This document shows positions 1-11,900 of a stretch of DNA of 64,000 nucleotides, piece by piece. The stretch is from Cheilinus undulatus. Lineage: Eukaryota > Chordata > Actinopteri > Labriformes > Labridae. Location: contig NC_054867.1 of the NCBI RefSeq assembly GCF_018320785.1, positions 22,013,855-22,077,854 on the forward strand, written 5' to 3'. The position numbers and the translations under genes were made by a program. The notes below the pieces were generated by a model. That model did not search any database. It saw nothing but the letters and a program-made list of their open reading frames with translations, and was not told where the DNA came from. Each line of letters opens with the position of its first letter. Position 1 is the stretch's first letter.

Positions 1-1580
1 TTAACACTATAGTAAAAGGGTTTTTGTCAAGGGAAAGCTAGTTTTAGGGTAGCCCCTTTTTCAGTTGTCTCTCAACCAGAAGAATCGGGGTTATATCTCA
101 AATTGTCCCCGATGCTTAGCTAGCTTCATGATGATGCTGCAGTGGTGATTAGATGTGTGACCTATGGGTAGTTTGGGAACTTTACATAGCATCATCTGCC
201 ATCAGTGTGTAAATGGGTGAATGTGACAAGGTTTGTAAATGTGAACTGAGTAGTCAAAAGATTAGAAAAGTGAGATACAAGTTTAAGTCTGTGCACTATT
301 TAGTTTGTGAGACAGCCATTAATACCCTCAAATGCAATTAGAACCACAGGTTTAATCATTGTTTTCCCTTGTTATACTTACTATACTATAATTAAAATCA
401 TTGTGCCTTGCTCAAGGATACCTCAGCAGTGCCTGGGATGTGAGCTGGCACCTGTCCAGCAACCAGTCAGGGTCTCAATACTTTGGTCTATTCTGGGACT
501 CCATGATTCCCAGCCCAAGTCCCTACAGACGGAGCAGGAATTAAACTGTTTTTCTGAGCTGGCGTTTGTTTACTTATTTTTTATGCAGAACAAATAAATA
601 GGCATCGTCTAAATTGGACATGTATAATACAGAAAAAAAATCAAATCTTCTGTAGGAGATCTCAGGTAATAACATCTCTTTCTTTATCAAAAGTGTATCA
701 TTTGGTGTGGCTGAGCAAGCGTTTAATCACATAGTTAAATGTTTAAAAATGTTAAACAACTTATCACACTGACTTTAGAGAACTTGGTATGAATAATAAT
801 AGAAGCTCCACACATTTGCATCGCTCTATGTTCTGGACAGAAATCTGACTTAAGTTCTCATCTATAACAAAGACGTTAAAAGTAGAGATGCATGGGTTGT
901 AAAATCAGGGCCAATGACAAAACTGATATTTAACAGCCTGTGTTCACAGCTGCTGTTTTTTTTTGTTGGCAGCACTCATTTTCAGTTCAAACCCAATGAC
1001 GTCCAGCATTCTCAGCGCCCTGAGCAGAAAGAAACACCCCCAGCATCAGCTGTTTTTGTCACAGCTCTAAAAGCACACTCAGTTAAAACTGGTTCAAGTT
1101 TTGGAACAGCGCTGCACCCTTCAATGTCCCTTTCCCTGTCAGTCAAATAAAAGAAAGAGCAGGACTAAATGCTGAAAGACTAACCAATCTGACTCATCCT
1201 TTTGAGGGTAAAGTTTTCAGGTTTACAGCTGTTTCCTATGTCAGGAGGGTATCCATTTACATTGTCTTTATGTTTTCTTTGTGATATACATCCTTAAAAA
1301 ATTAAACATAAGGCACATGTAGCTATTTCAAAACAATGTAACTGATGTTACCAAGGAAAGAAAGAGCCAACTTCTGTAATTAGCAACGATGAAGGCTGGT
1401 GAGAAGCACTCAGGGGGAGAGGTGGAGGTTATGAGCTCTGCCAGTGCTAAAAATGCTGGCTGTGGACACAAGCCCTAAAATAACATTTTTGACCATGGTT
1501 GATGAAGGTAACTTTGCGAAGCAACAGGATACGCCCATTTCCTTGTTTTTCACTGGCGAATCCATCTTGTTAAGCTCCCA
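1..1580. other. intergenic, no gene recognised
   Basis: AT-rich sequence. Open frames are short, lack conserved motifs and are not bounded by convincing splice sites. Apart from the SINE-like fragment near 0.4-0.56 kb, I see nothing supportable. Confidence 0.5.
395..556 (-). repeat. degenerate SINE-like fragment
   Basis: The minus strand carries a stretch ending CTGAGGTATCCTTGAGCAA, similar to the conserved 3' segment found in many teleost SINEs. Only a decayed fragment is visible, without clear target duplications. The family was not identified. Confidence 0.3.
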
Positions 1581-1589
1581 TCTGAACCT

Positions 1590-2060
1590 AGGGGCCCGGT
1601 TAGAAAGTGACAGGACCAATCAGCGACAAGGGGCAGTACGGCAGAGTCGTGACGTAAACAAGCAGCAACAAGAGGCTGGTGCAATTATTATTAAAAGCTT
1701 AGCGTGGATGCTGCTAAAGCATCAGTTTTAACAGAACTTGACATTTCTTCGTTAAAAGAAGAACAAAGAACAGCAGTGAGTTGTTTTCTTTTCAAAAACG
1801 ACAAAAGTCGAGTGCTTACATGTCTATAGTTGCCATGTTTCGCGTTATCCCTCGATAGCTGCTACGTACGTGTCTTGTTGCTCTGATTGGCCCGTAGAGA
1901 TGTGACAGACAGAACGTTCATCCAATCACACTCCGAGTTTTTTTCAAATCCTCTGCCTTTTCTCAAATGTTTCCTATTGAAGCTTTCCCAGATGGATGTG
2001 TGAAACAAATCCATCTGGCGTGTCAGGTTATGATGAAGGCCGATACAGATGCCACTTCTT
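1590..2060 (+). pseudogene. possible remnant of a dispersed RecQ-helicase-like coding element
   Basis: From 1704 a frame reads VDAAKASVLTELDISSLKEE and continues QRTAVSCFLF before a stop at 1827-1829. The usual initiator Met position is GTG. The block is bordered by GC-richer sequence with CCAAT and inverted ATTGG motifs. The LKEEQ-type opening recalls the N-terminus of RecQ-like helicases that occur in many fish genomes as multicopy elements. That family link is from memory and was not checked. The helicase core is absent here, so it is a dead fragment at best. Confidence 0.35.
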
Positions 2061-5000
2061 TTGTTGTAAGACTTCCACAACATTTTCTCTCATGTTTGAC
2101 CAGAAAAACAGATCAGAGTTTGTCCAACAGGTCACCTCTTGAGCCCACAAATAAATCAGCGGTTATGTGTGCCAGATGCTAGCATTAGATTGATATGCTA
2201 TATGAAGATCTGTTGTGATGTTTGCTAAAAGGGCCAGTGTCACTGAAACTGATGCCTCTGTGCATCCTCATTAAAAACTATTTAAAGAAAAAAACAGAAA
2301 AATTTTGTAATGCAATTTAGTTTTTCAAAATGCTTTGAAACTTTCTGATGGAACATTTTTATCAAGTGTTTTGTAAAATACTGAAGCTTTAAAAAAACTA
2401 CATCTTTTCCTTCAGACCTGTGTGTAGGAGAGGATTTAATCCATCAAAAAATGCAAGTAAACTCCTCAACACAATTTAAATTTTTTCCTATCATTTTTCT
2501 GTTATTTCAGTTCAAGAAATGCCCTCACATTGGGTGTCAGGACTTTTATTTTGCTGCTGAGGTATGTGTCATCAGCGTAACGTGAGTTTTACTAGAGTAG
2601 TATCGAATTAAAAAATCTGGTATTGGGACAACCTTAATTGGTAGTTACAGTAGTTTCGGCAAGCATCAAGTTAACCTCATTCAGGAGCAATTCTTAGGTC
2701 AACTGCAGCTCTTATGGCTATTTTATTCCACTAGGCAGAATAATAAACCTTGATAGACACAAATAAAGCTCTTCAAGCTTTCTGTCTTTTTTACAGTTTA
2801 TGTCCAGACTGAAAAATGCTAACCATTTTCAGTTTTTCCTTGTTCTCTGGGTGCTCTGTGCATTTGATTATTTCTGTTAAAGATAGGTTTCAATAGCCAA
2901 ATTTTCCAAGTCTTGGCACTTCAATAGTAGGCTTGATGTTATCTAAAGACACGCAGAGGCAGATGGTAATTTGTGGTGTATGAGGGTAGTTTTGTCCATA
3001 ATTTGAGCGAGTGAGCAGTTTCTGCATAAAGTCTTGTGCTGAAACAGTTTGGTTTGGCCATCATCTGACTCCATACTGGCCTCTACGTAACCACAAGTTG
3101 AAGCTTGTGAATCACTAACAGAACTGACCACAGTTTTACAGTATTTTGTGCAAACAGTGATAATCTATTTGACTGCCAGAAAGAGAAAAACAGAACATTT
3201 TAAAAGGTTTGTGTAAGAATGAAGGGTTTCTGTTGGTTTCTGATTTTGACTGTCTGACAGCCAAATGGGCAGCAAATGTGGGCTCCTGCTGGGTGGGTGC
3301 TGCCCCTCTCATTTATCTGCTGCTGATCTGTGCCTGGAGGCTCCACTCAGGGTCAGAGGGAAAAGTTGACTCCACCTCAATATTTCATGGTAAACCATGA
3401 AAGTGTCAACAGAGGGAGGGGTCAAAACCCCTGAGGGAGGAATGTTTCTTGAGTTAAGGGAGAGGAGGAAGACAGTGAAAGTAAGGAGACCTCCACGTCT
3501 TTAGTGTGAGGAGGAGGAAGGGGGGTTCTCTCTGAGCTGACGTCATAGAAACAGCCAAACAAACTGCAGAGTATACAGGCATGAAAGGACACCCCTGGAG
3601 CGCCCACACGTCACTTCTGATCATCTGAAACATCTGGTTAATCTTTCCATGAATGGAACAAGTTCAAAGGAAGCAGAAGCTACTTAAATATTGCCATGTA
3701 CTTTCCAGCGTGTCTCTGTTTGCAGCAGTAAAGTCACAGGCTCAGCTTTATGAAAGTTTTAAATTAACCCATCAGGGTCCAGAGGGCACTCCTGAACAGC
3801 TTACACTGAACAAACATCCCTCCAGCCACACCTGTCGACTCAACGGACTGATTTATGAGAACATAACACTTGTCTTGAATCTTTCTGATGTGTGATAGAT
3901 AAAAATGTTAACAAAACCAGAGGAGACACGCCCACTTCCTGCATGGAGGAATGCTCGCAGTTTAAACACAAATATACATGATTTATATTTACAGCAGCTT
4001 CTATATGGGCTTGTAAATGTATTAAACGCAGACTTTTTGCATGTACATGTGAACATGAAGTCTTGCACAAGAGCAAAACTGCTCAACAATGAGTGCAGGC
4101 TCAGGCCAAATGTTGTCAAATCAAGGGGGAAAACCAGAGAGCCACATGTTGAACTTATTTCTTGCTCAGTCAAAAGCCAATTCTCTGACAGTGGGCTGTA
4201 GCCCATTGTTAATTTCGGGAAAGCACAAATCAAAAATCAAAGTGACTGCTAATCCCTGAACAGCACTAATCCTCATATTAACAGTTTAATAAAAGAGATA
4301 TGCCACTTCTGAAGAAACTCAGCACGACACCCGAAGAGCTAGCTTAATGATGCTACTTCAGTGCGACATTTGCGCAATTGCAGAATGATAAAGCAGCCAA
4401 TATTGTCATGAAGCCAACTTCTGCAGGCAACGACACTTAAAAACGAGACATAGAATAAATGTAAGACAAAACATACTGGCTTAATAAGAAAAAACTATGG
4501 TAATAATTTTATCGTCGAATACATAGGAATTAACTTTAAACATAGTTTTCTGTCATAACCTTTACACAGATTGGCAGTTGCGAAACAACTTCCCAGCGGC
4601 GGTAAACTTGGCTATTTAAAAAAGAGAGAGAGAGAGAATACACTTACTTTGACAGACAGAGAAAATGAAGTACAATTTTTCCAAGAAGACACAGACGTAG
4701 AAGCTTCCAACCTGCTGCAGAGGATGAGATGTGAGTCCTCGGCTCTTTGTCCCTTTAGTACCCGTCTCTCTGCTCCCCTCACAGCTGGCCGCGCGCCAGT
4801 CCCACTCATCAGCGCCAGAGCGGCCAATCAGAGGCCGCCTCAGCATCCTGATCCCGCCCACTCCTGCCCGATCACCAGGGTTACACAAACAATCTGCAGG
4901 AGCTGGAAACAGACTGGACCTGCTCTTTGGTTACAAAAGGCTTAAGTTAAGTAAAATTTTAATTTACTCACGACTTAAACGACAATACATTCTTTATTTC

Positions 5001-5490
5001 ATGTTACAAATCAAGAAGTAATTAATTGATTAATACACCCTTTCCTCTGTTGATTTTTTAAAATGCTATACATGTTTTTGTACTTTTTAGATAAGGAAAC
5101 AACTATTTACAACAATAAAATGCTCTATTAGATAGAGGATTCGATGTTTTATATCAGTAAGTAGCTCCACATTTCTAAATCTTTTGCTAATGCACATTGG
5201 ATTTCGTTGTAAATGACCGTTTTTTAACCAATTACAGTGCCTGTAAGTTATGAGTGCTTAATAAACGTTCAGTCTATAATATTATTGACATTGACATTCC
5301 TGCCCACAGATTTGGATGGGCCCCTAAAAAACCCACAGAATGGGCCCACCCCAATTGTGATGTACTGAGGGTATCGGTGTTTGTGTGTTGTATCAGTAGC
5401 ATTATTGGAGTCCTGGCTAACTGTTCCTCCTTTTGGAACAAAAAAGTTTGTCAAGCTGTTTGGATCTGATGTTGAAAGTGTTAATTGAGC
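2060..5490. other. intergenic, no gene recognised (one weak exon candidate)
   Basis: No conserved protein is visible. A GC-richer island at about 4.57-4.92 kb contains an inverted-CCAAT motif (GGCCAATCAGAGGCC) and a splice-bounded open stretch at 4570-4730 (plus strand). Open frames at 3.8-4.2 kb on both strands look like chance. Confidence 0.4.
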
Positions 5491-5499
5491 CACTTTTTA

Positions 5500-5860
5500 A
5501 CCTCCTTCCCACCACTTTTTCCAGACATTTATAACCCATCTTCAGTATGTTTTTTTTTTTTGCCATTTGTAACCCATTTCACAACTTTTTTTGCCAATTC
5601 AAACCAAGTTATTGACACTTTTTTGTCACTTTAAACATATTGTTCCGTTTTTCCTACTTGTTAGCCATTTCTGCCATTTTTGCCATTTATAACCCATCTT
5701 TTTGCCACTTTTAAAACAATTTTTACCCCTTGTTTGCAGCTTTCAATCCATTTCCACCGCTTTTCACCCATCTTCACAACTATTTTACCACTTTAAATCA
5801 CCCCACTCACTTAAGACTTTTAGCCCAATTTTGTCACCTGTTGCCCATTTTGTCAATTTA
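5500..5860. repeat. degenerate T-rich minisatellite
   Basis: About 15 loosely repeated units of the type TTGCCATTTNTAACCCATTT, roughly 20-30 bp each, with diverged spacers. The repeated words are CCATTT, TTGCCA and AACCCAT. No coding potential. Confidence 0.6.
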
Positions 5861-7495
5861 CAATTATTTAATTACTTAATTATTCCTGACATCTGGCATT
5901 TCTTTCCAAATAGTTTACTTCAGTATGCCCATGAAAAGGGGTTTACGTCTTGAAAAAGGCTTTATTTTACTACAGCAGTAATATATAAAGTTGATTTTTG
6001 TCTCTCTGAACAGAGTGATTATCATTAAAGTTAGAAATTGAATATCATTATCACGGCTTAACTTTAGAATGGATCATGATTTTTCTGACCTCCATTGGCC
6101 TCCGATTTGGCAGGGCCCCAGAAATCTCTCCCTGATATCCCTTCTTTTGGGCAGTCTTGATTGTAGATATTAGAATAGAATTAAGTGACTGCTAAAGCAT
6201 TTCAGTGGAAGAGATTTTACTGCAAAACAACTCCTTTGACATATTGCTCCAATTAGATTGATGACTATTTTGTTGAGAACATTGTATATGCTCTCATGTG
6301 TGATTGGAGTTCTCATCATCAAGTCCACTGGATTTCATCATGACTTACAGAGAAGTTCAATGGAAAGCTGATAGTTCAACTCAAAGAGTTTGAATCATCT
6401 TATTTCCTGCATTTTCTGTACCCTCTGACTCATCTTGGAAAAAATCCACTTGAGGTCTCATCAGGACAGACCCCATGTCTGTGCTGCAGCTGTGTGTTAG
6501 GACACCACCGTGTGGGGAAAGGGTGCAGCAAAGAGTGACCCCAAAGTAAGGCAGAGTTAATGGAAACATTGATAGAGCTCTGGAAAATGTATGTAGTGTG
6601 GCTGTGATTAAGAACACAGAGCTTTGAGCCTTTAAAGATCAGTCTTCAGCTTATAAGTGATACTGAACAAATGGAACTGTTTATAACTAGCTATAACGTT
6701 TAGAAACATATTAGCTGGGTATTTCATCATGCTTTTAATGCAAAAGCCCTGATGAGAACTTATACATCTTAAAATATACTGGTTAGGTATCACATAATAT
6801 TTAAATATATCAAAACTGTATTTAATTCTGCTTGTTTTTTGTACTTCAAAAGCTGCAATGAAAAGGAGGAACTAGATTAGGGGATCACACTTTATGCCAA
6901 CACAAATCAGTTTGTTACATGTTGTTAATATGCAGCAGCCATCCCTTTCATATGCAAAAGCAATTCTCAGTCCTCTGATCAAAATCAGATCTTAAACAGT
7001 ATATCTTTTGCAAGACTTAACTGTTAGTTGTCAATTAAACCTATGATGTAAAATTTTGCCGAAGTAAAGAAACTTGTAGCCAGACAATTTCAGCAGACTG
7101 CACAAATGAGAGCAAGACTAACACCGAGTTTGTGACTTTTCCTTTAAATCTGATTATGTAAATGTACTCCATATTTTGGTGTTTACTTCCAAACACTGAC
7201 ACGCTACTGTATTGAACCAGACCGTAAGCACAGTTTTGGAAATTTTTTTTATGACTACATTGTTTTATCTGTCTGCCGGAGGAAACTACAGGCCGTCGAC
7301 TCACAAACAAAATACCACTAATAATATGTTTGAAAAAGACAGAGTACATTGGATACAGACACATGAGCACAGGATTGAAGTTTGGCCCCTGGCTGACCTG
7401 CAGGAATAAACAACGTCTGGGTTTACCTCTGTTTATGTTCAGGGATGCAGCAGCAGTAAAATCAGACACAACAAAGACATAAAAGGAACCTTGTG
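5860..7495. other. intergenic, no gene recognised
   Basis: AT-rich sequence downstream of the likely tacc1 3' end. A 169-codon minus-strand frame at 7041-7550 has no recognisable motif and no splice context. It was not accepted as a gene. Confidence 0.4.
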
Positions 7496-7499
7496 TAAC

Positions 7500-8989
7500 A
7501 CTCAGTCTTAACCATTTATTCAGAAATGCACAAAATATAGCAATTAACATACAATCTGGGTATATTTAATTCTTAAATTTTACAAATATTCTTAGGATAA
7601 AATATAAAATTTACACATATTGTACTGACAATGAATTTGCATTAAAAAGCACCTTCAGACTAACAGCACTACAATATGACACATACAAACCAATTTATTT
7701 TACAATGACATTTGGCAATTGATTGTGCTGATGTAAAGAAGAACCTCCCCTTTGCATCTGAAACATTTCTGTCTAGAAATGCACTTGTGTGCTCCTTTAG
7801 GTTCAATCAGACCAAAAGATGCTATTGCATGCTCACCAGAAAGCAGACCTTAAAGAGTTATGTCGCTGACTGTACGTATATGTTCATGATATGTTCATTC
7901 ATTTGCTGCAGGATCAATCCTTTAAGCTCACTGTTGTTCAGCATATTTTGATCATTAAGGATGTATAATGTTACAGTACACTTTGGCAACACCATTTGGA
8001 AACAGCAGGTTTACATTAGAGACAAAAGGCACACCAGCAACATTTGGACTCCAAGAGAAAACAGGAATACAGTCGATGATATCTACATGGCAGCAACAGA
8101 ATGTGTTTCAAATGCTTTAACTCTCAAACACAGAGCCAGGAAATCAAACATGGCACATGATTGAATAATACAGAATAATATTGACTACTTCAGCTTCAAA
8201 GTAAACGTAAGTTTCCACCCAGCACTGTCAAAGTGTCATTAAATGGATGAAGTATCACAGAAGTGATTTTAAAAGCTGATTCATTTAAGTGCTCTTCATT
8301 TTTAACAATCCCAAAGATATTTTGGGGAGTGTAATGTACATGAGATCAAAACTCCGCAGGACTTAACCTGCACTTTCTGTAACCATTTAAACAATAAGAC
8401 AAAAGCACACAAAGGCAACTCATGAAATTGTTAAATTACAGAGCAAGGAAACCATCAGAACCAAAAAGTCTGCACCCTGAAATAATCTGCAGCAAGGAGA
8501 GAAAATAACTCTACATGATGAGTTCAGGCACTCAGTTGGAAGAAATTGACTATCTTTGAAGACAGTATTATCACTACCAGTAACACACAGGAAATACTGT
8601 AGTGAATTATGTCTGTGCTCTGTCTTTTCCATACTTCCCTAAAAATTAAACTCGGGAAAATGCACACAAAAAGAAGCGGATCAATTGTTCAAAACAGATA
8701 ATCCATTAAATTAACCTTTGCTATAACCAATAAAAAAAACGTGGCAATCTCTTTTGAATTAATACATCTACTCTATCATGAAACTTTGTGCTTCTTCAAA
8801 CTGCCATGACATGATTAACGCATGGATCAGTCATAGTCTTGGTTTCAGATTTAGGTCTGAAAATATCAGAAGAGCAATTATCGCCATTCTCTACAGCAGA
8901 GTCAAAAAAGAGAAAGAAAATGTGACGTGTGCTTATGGGTGATGCTATACAGAATTTACATCAGTGTCGTTTGTTAGTCTGAAGACCTC
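7500..8989 (-). other. tacc1: probable tacc1 3' untranslated region
   Basis: AT-rich sequence downstream of the tacc1 stop (TGA at 8992-8990) with no conserved reading frame. Minus-strand AATAAA signals lie at 7699-7694 and 7520-7515, either of which could end the transcript. The exact end is inferred, not shown. Confidence 0.5.
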
Positions 8990-11900
8990 TCATTCTGTTC
9001 CTAGTTTTGCAATGAGTTCATCGCAGATCTTAGTGAGCTCCTCGATCTCTTGATTCTGTGAAAGACAGAAGAGACTTTAGAAGTTAAAACTGAAGCTGAA
9101 ATAAACGGACACAAACACACAGGAATCATCTTCGGTTTTTGAATCTGTAAGTCAGAGAAAAATGTATCTGTACATCTTTCACAGCTTTGCACGTGTGTAC
9201 ACCGATAAATTAAGTTCATCCACTGTACTGTTCTCAAAATAAATCTATTTCCTTTTCATCGCATACCTTCACTAATATTTCAAGGGAATGACCCTGGGGC
9301 TCTTTGTACCATTGCAGGTTCTGGTTAGGATCAATTCAACACTGCCCCCTTGTGTCAGGTACCATGCAGATGTGTAAGCAGCTTCACATTGACAGGGTCT
9401 GCCTTCATTGCATGCACATGGTGGGAGACGATGATTTTGAAGGTCATAGTTATAGATGAAGGACTTCTTAAGTTAACGCATTCAAACTGCATAATTCTGC
9501 ATTTTATTTTCAATATTTACAGCTGTATGGATGTTTGGTGTGGCATCACTCCCTATCATAAGATTCTGCTTCATTAATTTCTTTCTTACTTTTATTCATA
9601 CTTTTGCTTTTATCTTCATTTATGGTTTTAATGCACAGTAATAACGTCTTTATCTACTTTTATTTTTGAGTATTTGGCACAATTTTGGTGTATACTATAT
9701 GTGAAAAGAAAAAGGATTTTGTACGGTATATACAGTTGTGTGCATAAGTTTTAGGCATGCATGGCGACTGGCGTGGCCAAAGTCAGGCTTGATACATGTC
9801 GACATGTGCATCACTCAGGAGTCAAGGTCAAACTCAACTGCATTTCTTTTGTCAGGGTTTTTTCATGCTTGGTGGTTTTTAGATCCTTGGGACATCCACA
9901 GTACTACCAGGGGCTTGTGGCAACCCGACAACCCACCCAGAAAGTTCCCTAATGCTTACTCGCCACATCCACCCCTTACTCAGCCCTAAAGGGGAGGACT
10001 TTGTTAATTTTTCAGTAGATTATTTTCCCATGCCCCTGGTAATATACAAGGACATCCAAAGCAAAACTGCAGTTGTGCAAGTCCTACTTCCCACCTAATG
10101 GTGCCCTTAGGCAGGCTAACTTGTCACATCGACACCTTACTTAAGCCTCAGTTTATGGCCCAAACATGCCTAAAAGTCCTGCACAGAACTGTTTACATTT
10201 TTTTTACATAAATCTGTATGAAATAGAGAAAAGCAAGAATAATAGTTCATTGCAGATCAGGAAAAAGGTGATAAGATTAGTCATTTCTACATCAGTTTAA
10301 TGAAACAAAAATCATGGGTAGGGATGAGCAGATTTTGAAGCATGTAGAGATAATAGCCTTATTTTTAGAAACAAAAGTAGTCCACTGTGAGCATGTTTAA
10401 CGTTAAAAATTCTTTCAAACATACATCTTGAAATTGAACAAGTCATTGATATTTTATGATGTCCACCTCAGCATCTCTACCACAGCAAAGAAATTACAAT
10501 GCAAAACCACTGAGACTCTTCTAGTGAAAGGGCTTTAGCCTTAGTGATCTTCAGCCTGTATAAATTTAGAGAATCCATTTAATCCCATTTGTAGTCAGCC
10601 TACCTTTTGAAGGACAGCTCTTTCAAGTGACTCCACTTTCATCTGCTCTTTCCTCAGGCTGGCGTTTAGTGCGACACTCTCAGCATTGGCCTTGGCACGT
10701 ACCTGTGCTATCTCCTCATTAGCCCTGTGAGGGAAGAAGTGAACGAGATGAGACGTTTTTAGATGATAAGCCTTGCTATGAAAATACTTAGAAACATTAA
10801 TAAACAATCATCAACCCAAGTGGAATTTAATGCTTACTTGTCAAGCTTCTCCTCTGCATGAACCTTGAGTGTTTGGTATCTCTGCTCCTCCTGTTTGATC
10901 CTCATCAGGTAATCCTGTGCACACTTCTTTAGCACATCCTCGTTCTGGAGAAGACATAATAGAAAATGCAGAGACATGTGTCTGTTATTGTACAATGCGT
11001 TTGACAGCATCTCTTGGGATTCATACAGATTCTCTACTGACCTTCTTGAAGCCTTCCAGGACGCCCTTCATATTTTCGTACCTCCTGAAGAGATCGGCAA
11101 AGGAGCGCTCCACAGAGTTGAGATCAGCTATGGCCTGATCCCTCTCTAAGGTCAACTGCCTGACTGTCTTAGTGCAGGACACGGTTTTCTGCTGCTGCTC
11201 ATCCTCTGAGACCAACAGAAAAGTCACAGTATTAGAACTAAAGGAGGCAAGAGACTGTACAACGTCATCCCAACTGACTGAACTGAAACAACTGTGGTGT
11301 CTAGATTGCTTTGTTGGTTTATATAAGACACTTTTGCCAGGGACAACACACAAAAAACTAGTTATTTACTGATTCTTGCAGTTTCTTTTCACAATGTTTA
11401 TGTAATAACGTAGACTGGATAATAAACTCAAATTAATTTAACTAAATATACAGTGCTTAACAAATGTATTAGACCACCCTGACCCTAACCAAAGTAAGGT
11501 TTTTGCCACAGCTGCCCTAAATTAACAGCATTGTAATTACCAAAATCATTTTTTATGTTTCTGCAATGGTTAATACACCAATATGTAGAAGCTCTTTAAC
11601 CCAAATGATATTTTTAATGCTAAAATATAATTATTATTGTTATCCATGAATTTTCAAATTGACTGAAAAAATAGTAAAGCACATTAATATTTCTTGATTA
11701 ATATGTCAAATTATAGTTATTTACTTGCATTCCTGGACAGAAAAATGAGTTTTAGTGGTTGAATGTTATGCTTGATTCATTTCTGACTTCTCAGAGAAGC
11801 CCAGTGAGCCGGCTCAAATTTGGGTGAATTCAGTTTGAAATTCTTCATTTCTGTTCAAAATGGTAAAACGTGGAGAGCTCACTGAAAATGAAAGAGTCCG

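Noticed and set aside
3853-4233. 126-codon minus-strand frame
   Set aside because: Composition looks random and overlapping frames are open on the other strand as well.
7041-7550. 169-codon minus-strand frame beyond the tacc1 3' end
   Set aside because: No recognisable motif, AT-biased hydrophobic composition, and no start context or splice support.
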